Shown here in pieces: positions 43,146 through 52,157 of a DNA stretch of 64,000 nucleotides (its first letter is position 1; each line of letters starts with the position of its first letter). Below the pieces are notes generated by a model. The model saw nothing but the letters and a program-made list of their open reading frames with translations, searched no databases and had not been told where the DNA came from. Origin of the DNA: CAIYTF01 sp963664845 (GTDB taxonomy: Bacteria; Bacteroidota; Ignavibacteria; Ignavibacteriales; Ignavibacteriaceae); the NCBI GenBank assembly GCA_963664845.1, contig OY761615.1:1860001-1924000 (forward strand), read 5' to 3'. The position numbers and the translations under genes were made by a program.

Positions 43146-45167
43146 ATGAAAACCACAAACTATATGTACGTCGACGGACGAAAAGTGCCTTACAACGGAG
43201 AGAAAAATCTCCTCGAAGTTATTCGCAAAGCTAATATCGAGATACCCACCTTTTGCTATCATTCGGAACTCAGTGTTTATGGCGCGTGCAGAATGTGTCT
43301 GGTAGAAGTGGAAGGAAGAGGCTTGCAATCATCCTGCTCCATTCAGCCTGAAGCCGGATTGCATATTAAAACCTCAACACAGGAGATTCGGGAAATTCGC
43401 AAGATTGCCATTGAACTTCTGCTTGCCAACCATGACCATAACTGCCCAACCTGTCCGAAGAGCAATTCCTGCAAATTGCAGGACATTGCCAACCGGCTTG
43501 GTGTTACCAAGGTACGCTTCAAGAGAACTCAGAAATTTACCGATCTTGACTTTTCATCAACTGCACTGGTTCGCGATCCGAATAAATGCATTCTCTGCGG
43601 AGATTGTGTGCGCGCTTGCGAAGAACTGCAGGGTATTGGTGCAATTGATTTTGCATACCGCGGTTCCGATGTTCAGGTGCTTCCCGCTTTCGGAAAAAAT
43701 CTCGCCGATGTTGAGTGCGTTGATTGCGGACAATGTGCCCGTGTGTGCCCTACCGGCGCAATCACCCCACGCTCCGAAGTTGAACAGGTGTTCACAGAGC
43801 TCGATAAGCCGGAAACCGTAGTAGTGGCACAAATTGCCCCTGCAGTGCGTGTTGCCATTGGTGAGCTGTTTGGAATGAAAAAAGGAGAATTAGCCACCGG
43901 ACAAATAGTTGCTGCACTTAAAATGCTCGGTTTTAATCATGTATATGATACATCATTTGCAGCGGATTTAACGGTGATTGAAGAAGCCACTGAATTTCTC
44001 GAAAGAAAATCGAAGAACGAGAATCTGCCGCTGTTCACTTCCTGCTGCCCGGCATGGGTGAAGTTTGCCGAACAATATTTTCCAACAGAAACTAAACACT
44101 TGTCCAGCTGCCGCTCTCCTCAGCAAATGTTCGGCTCTATTGGGAAAGAGATTCTGCCGGAACTTTTAAAGGTAAAGAAAGAAAATCTGAAAATCGTTTC
44201 GATCATGCCCTGCACTGCCAAAAAATTTGAGGCACGGCGGACAGAGTTTTCACACGATGAAATTCCGGATGTCGACTATGTCCTTACAACTCAGGAACTG
44301 GGCACAATGATCAAACAGGCCGGTATTCGGTTTGAGGATCTCATGCCTGAATCGTTTGACCTTCCCTTGGGCTTCAAGACCGGTGCGGGTATCATTTTTG
44401 GCGCAACTGGCGGAGTCAGCGAAGCTGTCCTGCGGTATGTTGTGGAGAAAGTAAGCGGAATAACCCTTACCAACGTTGATTTCACCGAGGTCCGGGGAGA
44501 AGAGGCGCTGCGAGAAGTTGAAATTTCACTTAATGGCTCAATAGTTAAAATGGCCATCGTTCACGGCTTGAAAAACGCTAAGGAGTTGATGAAAGCAATC
44601 AAGTCCGGGCAAAAACAGTATGATATGATTGAAGTGATGGCTTGTCCGGGTGGTTGTGTTGGCGGCGCCGGACAGCCGGTTTGTTTCGACAGCGACACCC
44701 GTCTCGAACGGACAAAAGGCTTGTATAACTCCGATAAAATGTTACAACTCCACAAACCACAGGAGAATCCATACGTTGCAGCTCTCTACGAAACCGAACT
44801 GGGCAATCCTGGCGGTGACAAGGCTCATCACCTGCTGCATACAAAATTTCAGAACAGAAAACGTATTGATGATGAAGGTCTGGAACTCTTTTCCGGAGCA
44901 GCGGAGGAGATAATTCCTGTCGAAGTGTGCATTGGCACAAGCTGCTACCTGAAAGGATCACAAACATTGTTGCACAAACTGATCAATCACATTGACAAGA
45001 ACGATTTGAAACAAAATGTAAACGTGAGTGCGACGTTCTGCATGGAACATTGCGACAAAGGGCCGACAGTTAAGATCGGCGACAAGGTCATCAACAAATG
45101 CAGTTTTGACAAGGCATGCCAGGTGCTGGACGAAAAGCTCTCGTCCCTGACACAACCTATATCATAA
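43146..45167 (+). CDS. hydA: [FeFe] hydrogenase catalytic subunit HydA (trimeric, group A3-type)
   Basis: 673 aa. Order: [2Fe-2S] plant-ferredoxin domain (Cys 37, 48, 51, 64), the His-Cys3 [4Fe-4S] site (His 96, Cys 100, 103, 109), two [4Fe-4S] clusters (Cys 148/151/154/158 and 191/194/197/201) and the H-cluster domain with intact L1 TSCCPAW (298-304), L2 MPCTAKKFE (354-362) and L3 MACPGGC (498-504). An extra C-terminal thioredoxin-like [2Fe-2S] domain has Cys 595, 600, 632, 636. It follows hydB by 11 bp. The maturases HydE, HydF and HydG must be encoded elsewhere. Confidence 0.96.
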   Translation: MKTTNYMYVDGRKVPYNGEKNLLEVIRKANIEIPTFCYHSELSVYGACRMCLVEVEGRGLQSSCSIQPEAGLHIKTSTQEIREIRKIAIELLLANHDHNCPTCPKSNSCKLQDIANRLGVTKVRFKRTQKFTDLDFSSTALVRDPNKCILCGDCVRACEELQGIGAIDFAYRGSDVQVLPAFGKNLADVECVDCGQCARVCPTGAITPRSEVEQVFTELDKPETVVVAQIAPAVRVAIGELFGMKKGELATGQIVAALKMLGFNHVYDTSFAADLTVIEEATEFLERKSKNENLPLFTSCCPAWVKFAEQYFPTETKHLSSCRSPQQMFGSIGKEILPELLKVKKENLKIVSIMPCTAKKFEARRTEFSHDEIPDVDYVLTTQELGTMIKQAGIRFEDLMPESFDLPLGFKTGAGIIFGATGGVSEAVLRYVVEKVSGITLTNVDFTEVRGEEALREVEISLNGSIVKMAIVHGLKNAKELMKAIKSGQKQYDMIEVMACPGGCVGGAGQPVCFDSDTRLERTKGLYNSDKMLQLHKPQENPYVAALYETELGNPGGDKAHHLLHTKFQNRKRIDDEGLELFSGAAEEIIPVEVCIGTSCYLKGSQTLLHKLINHIDKNDLKQNVNVSATFCMEHCDKGPTVKIGDKVINKCSFDKACQVLDEKLSSLTQPIS

Positions 45168-45252
45168 GATTATGTTACCTTTCTTAACCGAAAAAACTAT
45201 TCCTGGCTAGTTGTTTGTTCTGGTAGTCAGTAATAAATGCTTCTGCTGCGTG

Positions 45253-45312
45253 AGGCTGCCTCAATTCCTCACTTCACCCCGTTTTCGGGAGTGAATTTCT
45301 CCGGGGCAGCCT
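45253..45312 (+). terminator. Nested hairpin between hydA and hydS
   Basis: Outer arms AGGCTGCC (45253-45260) and GGCAGCCT (45305-45312) enclose a second hairpin around TTCACCCCG-TTTT-CGGGAGTGAA. No T tract follows, so it may attenuate or process the transcript between the catalytic operon and the sensory genes rather than end it. Confidence 0.5.
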
Positions 45313-45372
45313 TGTGACGGCAGATGAGAACCGGTAACAAAATGGAACTCTTTTAGAACGAAAAGCAAAAAT

Positions 45373-47160
45373 ATGAATTCGTTACAAACGCAACAGATCA
45401 TTTTCACGGATAAGGCCCAATGCCGTGATTGTTATAAATGCCTTCGCGCCTGCCCGGTTAAAGCAATCAAGATGCACAACGGACAGGCTTTTGTTGTTGA
45501 TGAACGCTGCATACTCTGCGGCAATTGCATCCGGGTTTGCCCGCAAAGCGCCAAGAAATACCGGCGCGACATAGACAAAGCGAGAGAACTGTTGCGCTCC
45601 GGCAGAAAAACTGCTGTAAGCGTTGCCCCCTCTTATGCCGCAGCCTACGAGAATTGGGAATCGCTGCGCCTTCCTTCCGCCCTCCGCCGATTGGGTTTCA
45701 ACTTTATTGGTGAGACGTCAATTGGCGCCTTTGAGGTTGCCCAGCACACGGCTGAAATTGTTGGAAAAAATATCGCCAAAACGCACCTTTGTACTGCATG
45801 TCCCGTTTTGGTAAATTGTGTCGAAAAGTACCATGGAACGTTAGTACCCTTACTTGTAAACTCCTTATCTCCCATGGTTGCACATGCAAAAACATTAAAA
45901 AAACAACTGGGTGAGGAAACCGCCGTCATCTTTATTGGGCCTTGTATTGCAAAAAAAGGCGAAGCCGAGCGCGAATCTTCTGGTGGTCTGATAGATGCCG
46001 TGTTAACTTTTGAAGAATTGAATGAGTGGCTTGCCGAGGAGCAAATTGAATTAAAACTCTGCGAGGAAAGCGCTTTCGATGAAAAGCCGGCATCCATCGC
46101 AGCATTATTCCCTCTCATTGGCGGACTTATCAAGACCGCTAACCTTTCTGCCGACATCCACTCTGTTGAATCCATTACCGTGAGCGGGAGCAGTGAAATT
46201 GAAGATGTGTTTCTTTACCTTGAAGACGGGAGACCCATTGTCGTCGAAGGTTTGTACTGTCAGCAGGGGTGTAGTATAAACGGACCCGGGATGAGGGCAA
46301 CCAAAAGCCTGCTTGAGCGTAAACTGGATATTATCAAACATGCCGCTGGAATTACCCCAGTAACGCCGGAACGGCGTCTGACCGGGGAGGAGCTCTATTC
46401 CGGTTTTTCCGAAAAGACTATGGCGGATGAAGCACCTCTCCCTGAAGATAAAATAAGGGAAGTGCTTCGCAAGACGGGAAAAGAATCCGAAAGCGATATG
46501 CTGAATTGTGGAGCATGCGGCTATAATACTTGCAGGGAAAAAGCAATTGCGGTTCTGCATGGTTATGCCGAACTTGAAATGTGCATCCCCTACGTGCGCA
46601 AACTTGCCCAGCAACGGACTGATAAAATCATCGAGACAAGCCCTAATGGTATTGTAATATTAAATGAACAGCTTGAAATTCTCACCATGAACCCGGCATT
46701 CAGCAAATTCTTCTGCTGCAATGAAGCGTTGATCGGAAAGCGCATCTCAAACCTCATGGACCCGGAACCATTTGAAAAACTTGCCGTAAGTTCAGATGAA
46801 ATGAGCGAAGCAATTATCAATCATCAGAAATTTAATTTTACAGCACATCAGAAAATGTATAAAATGCGGGATGAGACCGATGAAGCCAAAACACAGATCG
46901 TGGGCATATTTGTTGATATCTCAAACAGCATCGCCGATAAAAACAAACTTGATTCATTGCGTTCAAAAACGTTAATGCAGGCGCAGGATCTGCTTGACCA
47001 CCAGATCAACATGGCGCAGGAACTGGCCAAGTTTCTTGGTGAGAGCACTGCCCGCGGCGAAGAACTGGTTGAAAACCTGTTCAAGCTTACCGATGATGAA
47101 GAGAAAACGTCGCGCGCTCAAAAAGAGAATTGGATATGGAAGACGTATTCGTCGAAATAA
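45373..47160 (+). CDS. Sensory group C [FeFe] hydrogenase with PAS domain (HydS-like)
   Basis: 595 aa. Two N-terminal [4Fe-4S] sites (Cys 17/20/23/27 and 46/49/52/56), then a reduced H-cluster domain with variant motifs: L1 TACP (141-144, Cys 143), L2 IGPCIAKKGE (Cys 191) and L3 YCQQGC (Cys 296, 300). A further Fe-S domain (CGACGYNTC, Cys 379/382/387/404), a PAS domain (about 418-525) and a helical tail follow. These substitutions and the PAS are the marks of sensory hydrogenases that are thought to detect H2 rather than turn it over quickly. It overlaps the downstream PP2C-type phosphatase, the usual output partner. Confidence 0.92.
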   Translation: MNSLQTQQIIFTDKAQCRDCYKCLRACPVKAIKMHNGQAFVVDERCILCGNCIRVCPQSAKKYRRDIDKARELLRSGRKTAVSVAPSYAAAYENWESLRLPSALRRLGFNFIGETSIGAFEVAQHTAEIVGKNIAKTHLCTACPVLVNCVEKYHGTLVPLLVNSLSPMVAHAKTLKKQLGEETAVIFIGPCIAKKGEAERESSGGLIDAVLTFEELNEWLAEEQIELKLCEESAFDEKPASIAALFPLIGGLIKTANLSADIHSVESITVSGSSEIEDVFLYLEDGRPIVVEGLYCQQGCSINGPGMRATKSLLERKLDIIKHAAGITPVTPERRLTGEELYSGFSEKTMADEAPLPEDKIREVLRKTGKESESDMLNCGACGYNTCREKAIAVLHGYAELEMCIPYVRKLAQQRTDKIIETSPNGIVILNEQLEILTMNPAFSKFFCCNEALIGKRISNLMDPEPFEKLAVSSDEMSEAIINHQKFNFTAHQKMYKMRDETDEAKTQIVGIFVDISNSIADKNKLDSLRSKTLMQAQDLLDHQINMAQELAKFLGESTARGEELVENLFKLTDDEEKTSRAQKENWIWKTYSSK

Positions 47161-48284
47161 AAACAAGCCAGGCAGCCAAGCGAACGGGGCTTCCCTGTGG
47201 AGATGTGGTAGTCAGCGACCGCTCAAAGAGCGGGACCACCATAATTGTTTGTGATGGTATCGGCAGCGGTGTGAAAGCGAATATTTTTGCAACGATGTGC
47301 GCTGCCCGAATAAAAGAGCTGCTCAAACGGGGGTTTTCAATTCGTCATGCGTTTTCCAATGTTGTAAACACCATGAATCAGGCACCAGGCAAGAATTTGC
47401 CCTTTGCTGCATTTTCTCTCACACACATTCTGCCTGATGGCAACGCAACTATTCTTTCCTATGAAATGCCTGCCCCCATATTATTATCATATGGGTATTC
47501 AAGCATTTTACCACAGCAAACATCTGTTCTGGAAGAGCGCTTCATCGGAGAATCCAATTGCGATTTAAAAAAGGGGGAAGGTCTGGTGCTCGTTAGCGAT
47601 GGCATAACCCAGGCCGGTTTGGGCAAAGGATTAACCTACGGCTGGGAATCCGAGGGTCTCAACCGTTATATTAATGAGCTCTTCCGGGGTGGCATTCAGC
47701 CGGCAACTCTTCCCGATGCAATCCGGCAGAAAGCTAAAGAAATAAGTAAAGGGACGCCCAGCGATGATGCCACGGTAGTGTTGGCCTATGCAAGAGAAGG
47801 CAAACGGGTAGACATCCTGACCGGCGCCCCCATGGATCACAATAACGACACTCAGGTTATTGAATCGTTCATGGCGGGCAACAGCGTGAAAATTGTGTGC
47901 GGCGGAACTACAGCAAAAATCCTTTCCCGCGAATTAAAGCGCCCACTTAAAATTGAAGAGGAATTCTATAACCCCATCACTCCACCCTACTACATGATAG
48001 ACGGGATTGACCTTGTTACCGAAGGAGCCGTAACCCTTAACCAGCTCTACAATGTTTGGGATGTCGATCGTGAAAAACTGGACAAAAAAAATCCCGTGAC
48101 TGAATTCTACGATTTACTGAAACATGCAGACCAGGTTAATTTTATTATTGGCGGCTCCATAAATGCCGCCACCTATGACATCAGTTACAAACAGATGCAT
48201 ATTCTCCCACGCAATAAAATAATTCCCCTGCTTGCAGGAAAACTGGAAAAAGCAGGGAAGCTGGTCAGCTTGCAAATGGTATAG
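47136..48284 (+). CDS. SpoIIE/PP2C-family protein phosphatase partner of the sensory hydrogenase
   Basis: 382 aa from ATG 47136, which lies inside the end of the upstream gene (25-bp overlap). The SpoIIE-type PP2C core covers about residues 5-230: VCDGIGSGVKAN, LVLVSDGITQAG and SDDATVVLAYA carry the metal-binding Asp residues. A further ~150-residue C-terminal domain (VKIVCGGTTAKILSREL ... INAATYDISYKQMH) is not one I can name. Similar hydrogenase-phosphatase pairs occur in clostridial hfs operons. It is expected to dephosphorylate a regulator in response to the H2 sensor. Confidence 0.9.
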   Translation: MEDVFVEIKTSQAAKRTGLPCGDVVVSDRSKSGTTIIVCDGIGSGVKANIFATMCAARIKELLKRGFSIRHAFSNVVNTMNQAPGKNLPFAAFSLTHILPDGNATILSYEMPAPILLSYGYSSILPQQTSVLEERFIGESNCDLKKGEGLVLVSDGITQAGLGKGLTYGWESEGLNRYINELFRGGIQPATLPDAIRQKAKEISKGTPSDDATVVLAYAREGKRVDILTGAPMDHNNDTQVIESFMAGNSVKIVCGGTTAKILSRELKRPLKIEEEFYNPITPPYYMIDGIDLVTEGAVTLNQLYNVWDVDREKLDKKNPVTEFYDLLKHADQVNFIIGGSINAATYDISYKQMHILPRNKIIPLLAGKLEKAGKLVSLQMV

Positions 48285-48324
48285 TTTGTTGACCTCATTC
48301 ATTTGAGCACGAACAAACTTGTAT

Positions 48325-48340
48325 GACAGCATATACTGTC
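48325..48340 (+). terminator. Small hairpin downstream of the phosphatase gene
   Basis: GACAG (48325-48329) and CTGTC (48336-48340) form a 5-bp stem with a 6-nt loop, followed by GTTAATATAATCTT. A weak terminator at best. Confidence 0.3.
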
Positions 48341-48452
48341 GTTAATATAATCTTAACATAATTTCCCCTGCTTTTTTTGTGGTTTTAAACCTTTTTCATA
48401 AATTATCATAAGGAATAATGATTAATCCGAATATCTTTCTTATTATATAACC

Positions 48453-48683
48453 ATGTATTACAGAATTTACAGAAAAAGTACTGACTTTAATGTCATTGAA
48501 GGGATACGCTATAAAGGCGCCTCCGTTAAGATCATTGAGCAAGCTGGTGAATTCATAGTAGTGATGCGTATGTTTATTCTTCGAAGAATTCCTTACTACG
48601 TGAAAAAATTTCACTTTGACACATTGCCTGAAGCTGAAATAAAATATGAATATATAAAGAACTATCTGAAGCGGTTCGGATAA
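48453..48683 (+). CDS. Small basic hypothetical protein
   Basis: 76 aa. No domain recognised. The product (MYYRIYRKSTDFNVIEGIRY...) is rich in Tyr, Lys, Ile and Arg and could fold as a small alpha/beta domain; the amphipathic C-terminal helix (PEAEIKYEYIKNYLKRFG) looks genuine. The opposite-strand frame over the same DNA is less protein-like. It stands between the phosphatase and a TonB receptor, both on the + strand. No Shine-Dalgarno sequence directly precedes the ATG. Confidence 0.5.
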   Translation: MYYRIYRKSTDFNVIEGIRYKGASVKIIEQAGEFIVVMRMFILRRIPYYVKKFHFDTLPEAEIKYEYIKNYLKRFG

Positions 48684-48968
48684 GAACATAAACACAACTC
48701 CGGGTTCACTTATTCAAATTTCCCTCATCTGACACCGCTCCTTTTAAGACTTTCCCTTTTATAAGGACATCATATATTTGCGCCTTCATAACCGGACCCA
48801 TAACATAGAAGCATTTTAACATGGCACCCTGCACTTGCTGTACCTGCCCGTGCAGATACAATAAACCCAGCGGAAATGAAAAGACCAAAGTTCTTCCTGA
48901 TATTTGATTCATGTATTTTTTTTTTTAACTTGCTTTCATTAATTATCTCACGGGTCGAGGTTCAGTTA

Positions 48969-51293
48969 ATGAGTCAAAAGCTTTGCAGCTTAATTGTCGT
49001 ATTCGTTCTTCTCTCTGGCACTTCCTTAATTGCACAGACAAAGGATATTTCCATATCCGGCTTCGTTACTGATGCAAAAACCGGCGGCGTTCTGGTTGGG
49101 GCAAATATACTTTTGTATGCTGATTCTGTTGACATTGGCAAACCTCCCCTTCACGGCACTGCCACCAATACGTTTGGCTACTACAAACTCCCCAACCTAA
49201 AACCCATTACCTATTTCCTGGTATTCCGGAGCCTCGGCTACAAAACCTTAGTCAGCAAAATTCAATTAAAGAGCAACGACAACTCTGCCAAAATGAACAC
49301 AAAGATGGAACCCGAAAACATTAAAATGCAGCAAATTGTTGTTGAAGATAAACGATATGAAAACACTGGTGCAAGCACTATTGAAGTCTCACCGCAAACG
49401 CTTGCAAAGCTGCCCTCCTTAAGCGGGCAAACGGACGTTTTCAAAATGCTCGAACTGCTTCCGGGAGTAAATAAGGCCTCCGATCTTTCAAGTGGGTTAT
49501 ACGTAAGGGGCGGTTCACCGGACCAAACCCTAACCTTGGTTGACAATATTATGTTTTATAACCCTGCTCATCTGGGAAATATCGCCAGTACCTTTAATTC
49601 GGACGCCTTGCGTGATATTAAACTAATAAAGGGTGCCTTCCCCGCAGAATACGGCGGCAGACTTGCAAGTGTGCTCGATATAAAGTTAAGAAGCGGAACC
49701 AAAGAGAAAGAAACCGGATCATTGGGGCTTGGCGTCATCAATTCTTTTCTGGTTTTGGAAGGACCATTAAAGGCAAATGCCACCTATATCATTGCCGGCA
49801 GGTGGATGTATTATGATATGATTCAAAATAAATTCAACAAATCAAGTTCGGCTCCCCGCTATAATTTCTATGATGTCAGTTGCAAAGTAACTGACAACCT
49901 TTCGGAAACCAGCTCCTATTCGGTGAGCGCCATCTTCAACCGGGATCATGCATACAATCCTGCAGCGGATGAAGTCGTGTACGATATTGACTGGAAAAAC
50001 CTTTGTATAAGTTTTAACTGGCTGCAGATCACCTCCGGTTCGGCTTTTCTAAATTCGACAATCAGCGTAATAAATTATGAGTTCGCTTCGAAAATAGGCA
50101 AAGGGTCGGCTTCAACCAGCGGTGCATCATATTATTCAAATCCAAAGCTTACCGATATCAACCTTAAGGAATCGGCTGAAATAAACTGGCAACCCGGAGA
50201 GAAATTTAAAACCGGCATTGAAATGGCCATACATCATTACGACCTTATATACAGTGACTATTATGACAGCAACGTTGAGACCGACCCGGATGCAGGCACA
50301 ACTATGAATGCCCTTGAAGGAGCATTGTATTTGCAAAATGAATCAGAGCTCTCCCAAACTTTATCAACCAACATCGGGGGACGGCTTTACTATTTCAGTG
50401 ATAAAAAATTGGTACGTTTTGAACCCAGGCTTTCGTTAAAATGGCAGATGTCAAACGGGCTCTATTTCAACGCTGCTGCCGCCTATGTCAATCAGTTTTT
50501 GCATTTGATAGTGCGGAATGACATAGCACTGCCCACCGACCTGTGGTACCCATCTACGCGAAATATTGAGCCCAGCAACTCTACACAATATGTAGCCGGA
50601 CTCGCCATTGACGCTAATGACGGCGAATATCATTCATCGGTTGAGGGATATTACCGGGATATGAACAATCTTTATGAATTTAAAAATTCTATTGTTCTCA
50701 ATCCTTTGGCCAAAGATCTTGAGAACCAACTCACCAAAGGCAAAGGCGAAGCCTATGGTGTTGAACTTCTCCTTCAGAAAAACAAAGGAAAGTTAACCGG
50801 CTGGATTGGATATACCTTATCGTTTACCAAACGACAGTTTAAGGAGCTCAATAACGGTGAGTATTTTTACCCCAGGCATGACCGGCGGCACGATATAGGC
50901 GCTGCATTGGTATATAGTTTCACAGACGATTTTAATGCAGGTCTCACGTGGACCTATGCGACCGGAGAAAGATATACACAGCCAAATGGACAGTTTCGCT
51001 TCGATGATATCGGGACCGGTCAACCACCAAAATTGTATTTGCATTCACCCGGCCTGAATGCCGCAATGTTTCCCGATTACCATAAACTGGATATAACAGC
51101 CAGCTACACCTTCCATTGGACCGGACATGAATTGCAATCATACATAAATCTTTATAATGTCTATAATCGAAGTAATCCCTTCGCGCAATTTTTAGTGACT
51201 GATAAAAATGCCAATGGTCAGGAAATATATAAATTGAAACGTTTGAATTTGTTCCCTTTTATTCCTTCAATTGGAGTTAAGGTGAAATTTTAA
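48969..51293 (+). CDS. TonB-dependent outer-membrane receptor
   Basis: 774 aa from the ATG at 48969, which begins a normal signal peptide (SLIVVFVLLSGTSLIAQ); a longer frame from 48876 would bury it. A carboxypeptidase-regulatory-like domain (ISGFVTDAKTGGVLVGANIL) precedes the plug (PSLSGQTDVFKMLELLPGV ... GLYVRGGSPDQTLTLVDNIM) and a barrel ending in GVKVKF. The stop TAA overlaps the next ATG (TAATG), coupling it to a DUF4249-like lipoprotein, a pairing frequent in Bacteroidetes. Two rhodanese-domain lipoproteins follow. The ligand is unknown. Confidence 0.92.
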   Translation: MSQKLCSLIVVFVLLSGTSLIAQTKDISISGFVTDAKTGGVLVGANILLYADSVDIGKPPLHGTATNTFGYYKLPNLKPITYFLVFRSLGYKTLVSKIQLKSNDNSAKMNTKMEPENIKMQQIVVEDKRYENTGASTIEVSPQTLAKLPSLSGQTDVFKMLELLPGVNKASDLSSGLYVRGGSPDQTLTLVDNIMFYNPAHLGNIASTFNSDALRDIKLIKGAFPAEYGGRLASVLDIKLRSGTKEKETGSLGLGVINSFLVLEGPLKANATYIIAGRWMYYDMIQNKFNKSSSAPRYNFYDVSCKVTDNLSETSSYSVSAIFNRDHAYNPAADEVVYDIDWKNLCISFNWLQITSGSAFLNSTISVINYEFASKIGKGSASTSGASYYSNPKLTDINLKESAEINWQPGEKFKTGIEMAIHHYDLIYSDYYDSNVETDPDAGTTMNALEGALYLQNESELSQTLSTNIGGRLYYFSDKKLVRFEPRLSLKWQMSNGLYFNAAAAYVNQFLHLIVRNDIALPTDLWYPSTRNIEPSNSTQYVAGLAIDANDGEYHSSVEGYYRDMNNLYEFKNSIVLNPLAKDLENQLTKGKGEAYGVELLLQKNKGKLTGWIGYTLSFTKRQFKELNNGEYFYPRHDRRHDIGAALVYSFTDDFNAGLTWTYATGERYTQPNGQFRFDDIGTGQPPKLYLHSPGLNAAMFPDYHKLDITASYTFHWTGHELQSYINLYNVYNRSNPFAQFLVTDKNANGQEIYKLKRLNLFPFIPSIGVKVKF

Positions 51294-52096
51294 TGAAGAA
51301 TTTATTTTGGCTGTCTCTCGGGTTTCTTCTTCTATTGGTTGCAGGGTGCAACAAAGAACAAATAGTGAACGCTGATGAGAATTTTCAGGAGTTAACCATT
51401 GTTCAGGCAGAGATACATCCAAATGCAAACTTCCCCGGCGTAAGAATAACCAAAACACTGCCGGTTCAAACACCCTATTCGATCACAGCAGCAGAAATTA
51501 CCGATGCTGTCGTTTACCTGCGAATTGATTCGGTAAAAATTGTACCGCTCCACTATACCTATGAGGGGCTGTATAGACCGTTATACAATCTTCCCGTTTC
51601 TGAAGGTGAACTGTATGAATTATTCGGCAGGATTGGAACCCGGACATTCTACAGTAAGACACATATTCCCTATAAACCGGTAATTCAGTCATCGCATTAT
51701 AACTTAAGCGAAAATTATGCCGAAGGAGTAACACTTGCCAGAGAGAACGAAGTCTATTCTGCATTGTGGGTTGTCAACGGACAACCGTTTATAAGAGCGA
51801 CAGAATTTTTTGATTTATCCATTCCAACCACTACTCTCGTCACCAGCACTATTAACGTCCGTTCCGCAGCGTTTCCCACTGCCTATCGCAGCGACACCTA
51901 TCGCTGGCAGCGATGCATTCAAATTTTTGCCTTTGATAAAGCTTATGAAAAATATTTCAAGACAAAATCTGCGAGCCAGGAAGTTGGGAGCCCCTATACC
52001 GGAGGAGCCGGAAAAACAGAATGGAATATCAGTGGGGATAATTTTATCGGGATGTTTATTGGAACAGCAGAAAGTGATGTGGTGAATGTGCAATAA
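51293..52096 (+). CDS. DUF4249-like lipoprotein
   Basis: 267 aa. The lipobox LVAGC (Cys 19) follows a hydrophobic signal segment, giving a probable outer-membrane lipoprotein. The mature region, with a LTIVQAEIHPNANFPGVRIT start, ITKTLP, an ITDAVVYLRID strand and a YNLPVSEGELYELFG strand, fits the DUF4249 pattern of proteins that accompany TonB receptors. It is translationally coupled to the receptor (TAATG), so it probably acts as a surface accessory or lid for the same ligand. No catalytic motif is seen. Confidence 0.65.
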   Translation: MKNLFWLSLGFLLLLVAGCNKEQIVNADENFQELTIVQAEIHPNANFPGVRITKTLPVQTPYSITAAEITDAVVYLRIDSVKIVPLHYTYEGLYRPLYNLPVSEGELYELFGRIGTRTFYSKTHIPYKPVIQSSHYNLSENYAEGVTLARENEVYSALWVVNGQPFIRATEFFDLSIPTTTLVTSTINVRSAAFPTAYRSDTYRWQRCIQIFAFDKAYEKYFKTKSASQEVGSPYTGGAGKTEWNISGDNFIGMFIGTAESDVVNVQ

Positions 52097-52157
52097 GAGG
52101 TTATCCCTGATGCAGACAAAAGAAAATAAAACACTATCCTGAAACATAACGCCTGCC

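Noticed and set aside
48706..48912. 68-codon minus-strand frame with a VMGPVMKAQIYD segment faintly like the gamma-glutamylcyclotransferase family
   Set aside because: The resemblance is only a few residues, the family core motif is absent, and it overlaps the leader of the TonB receptor gene.
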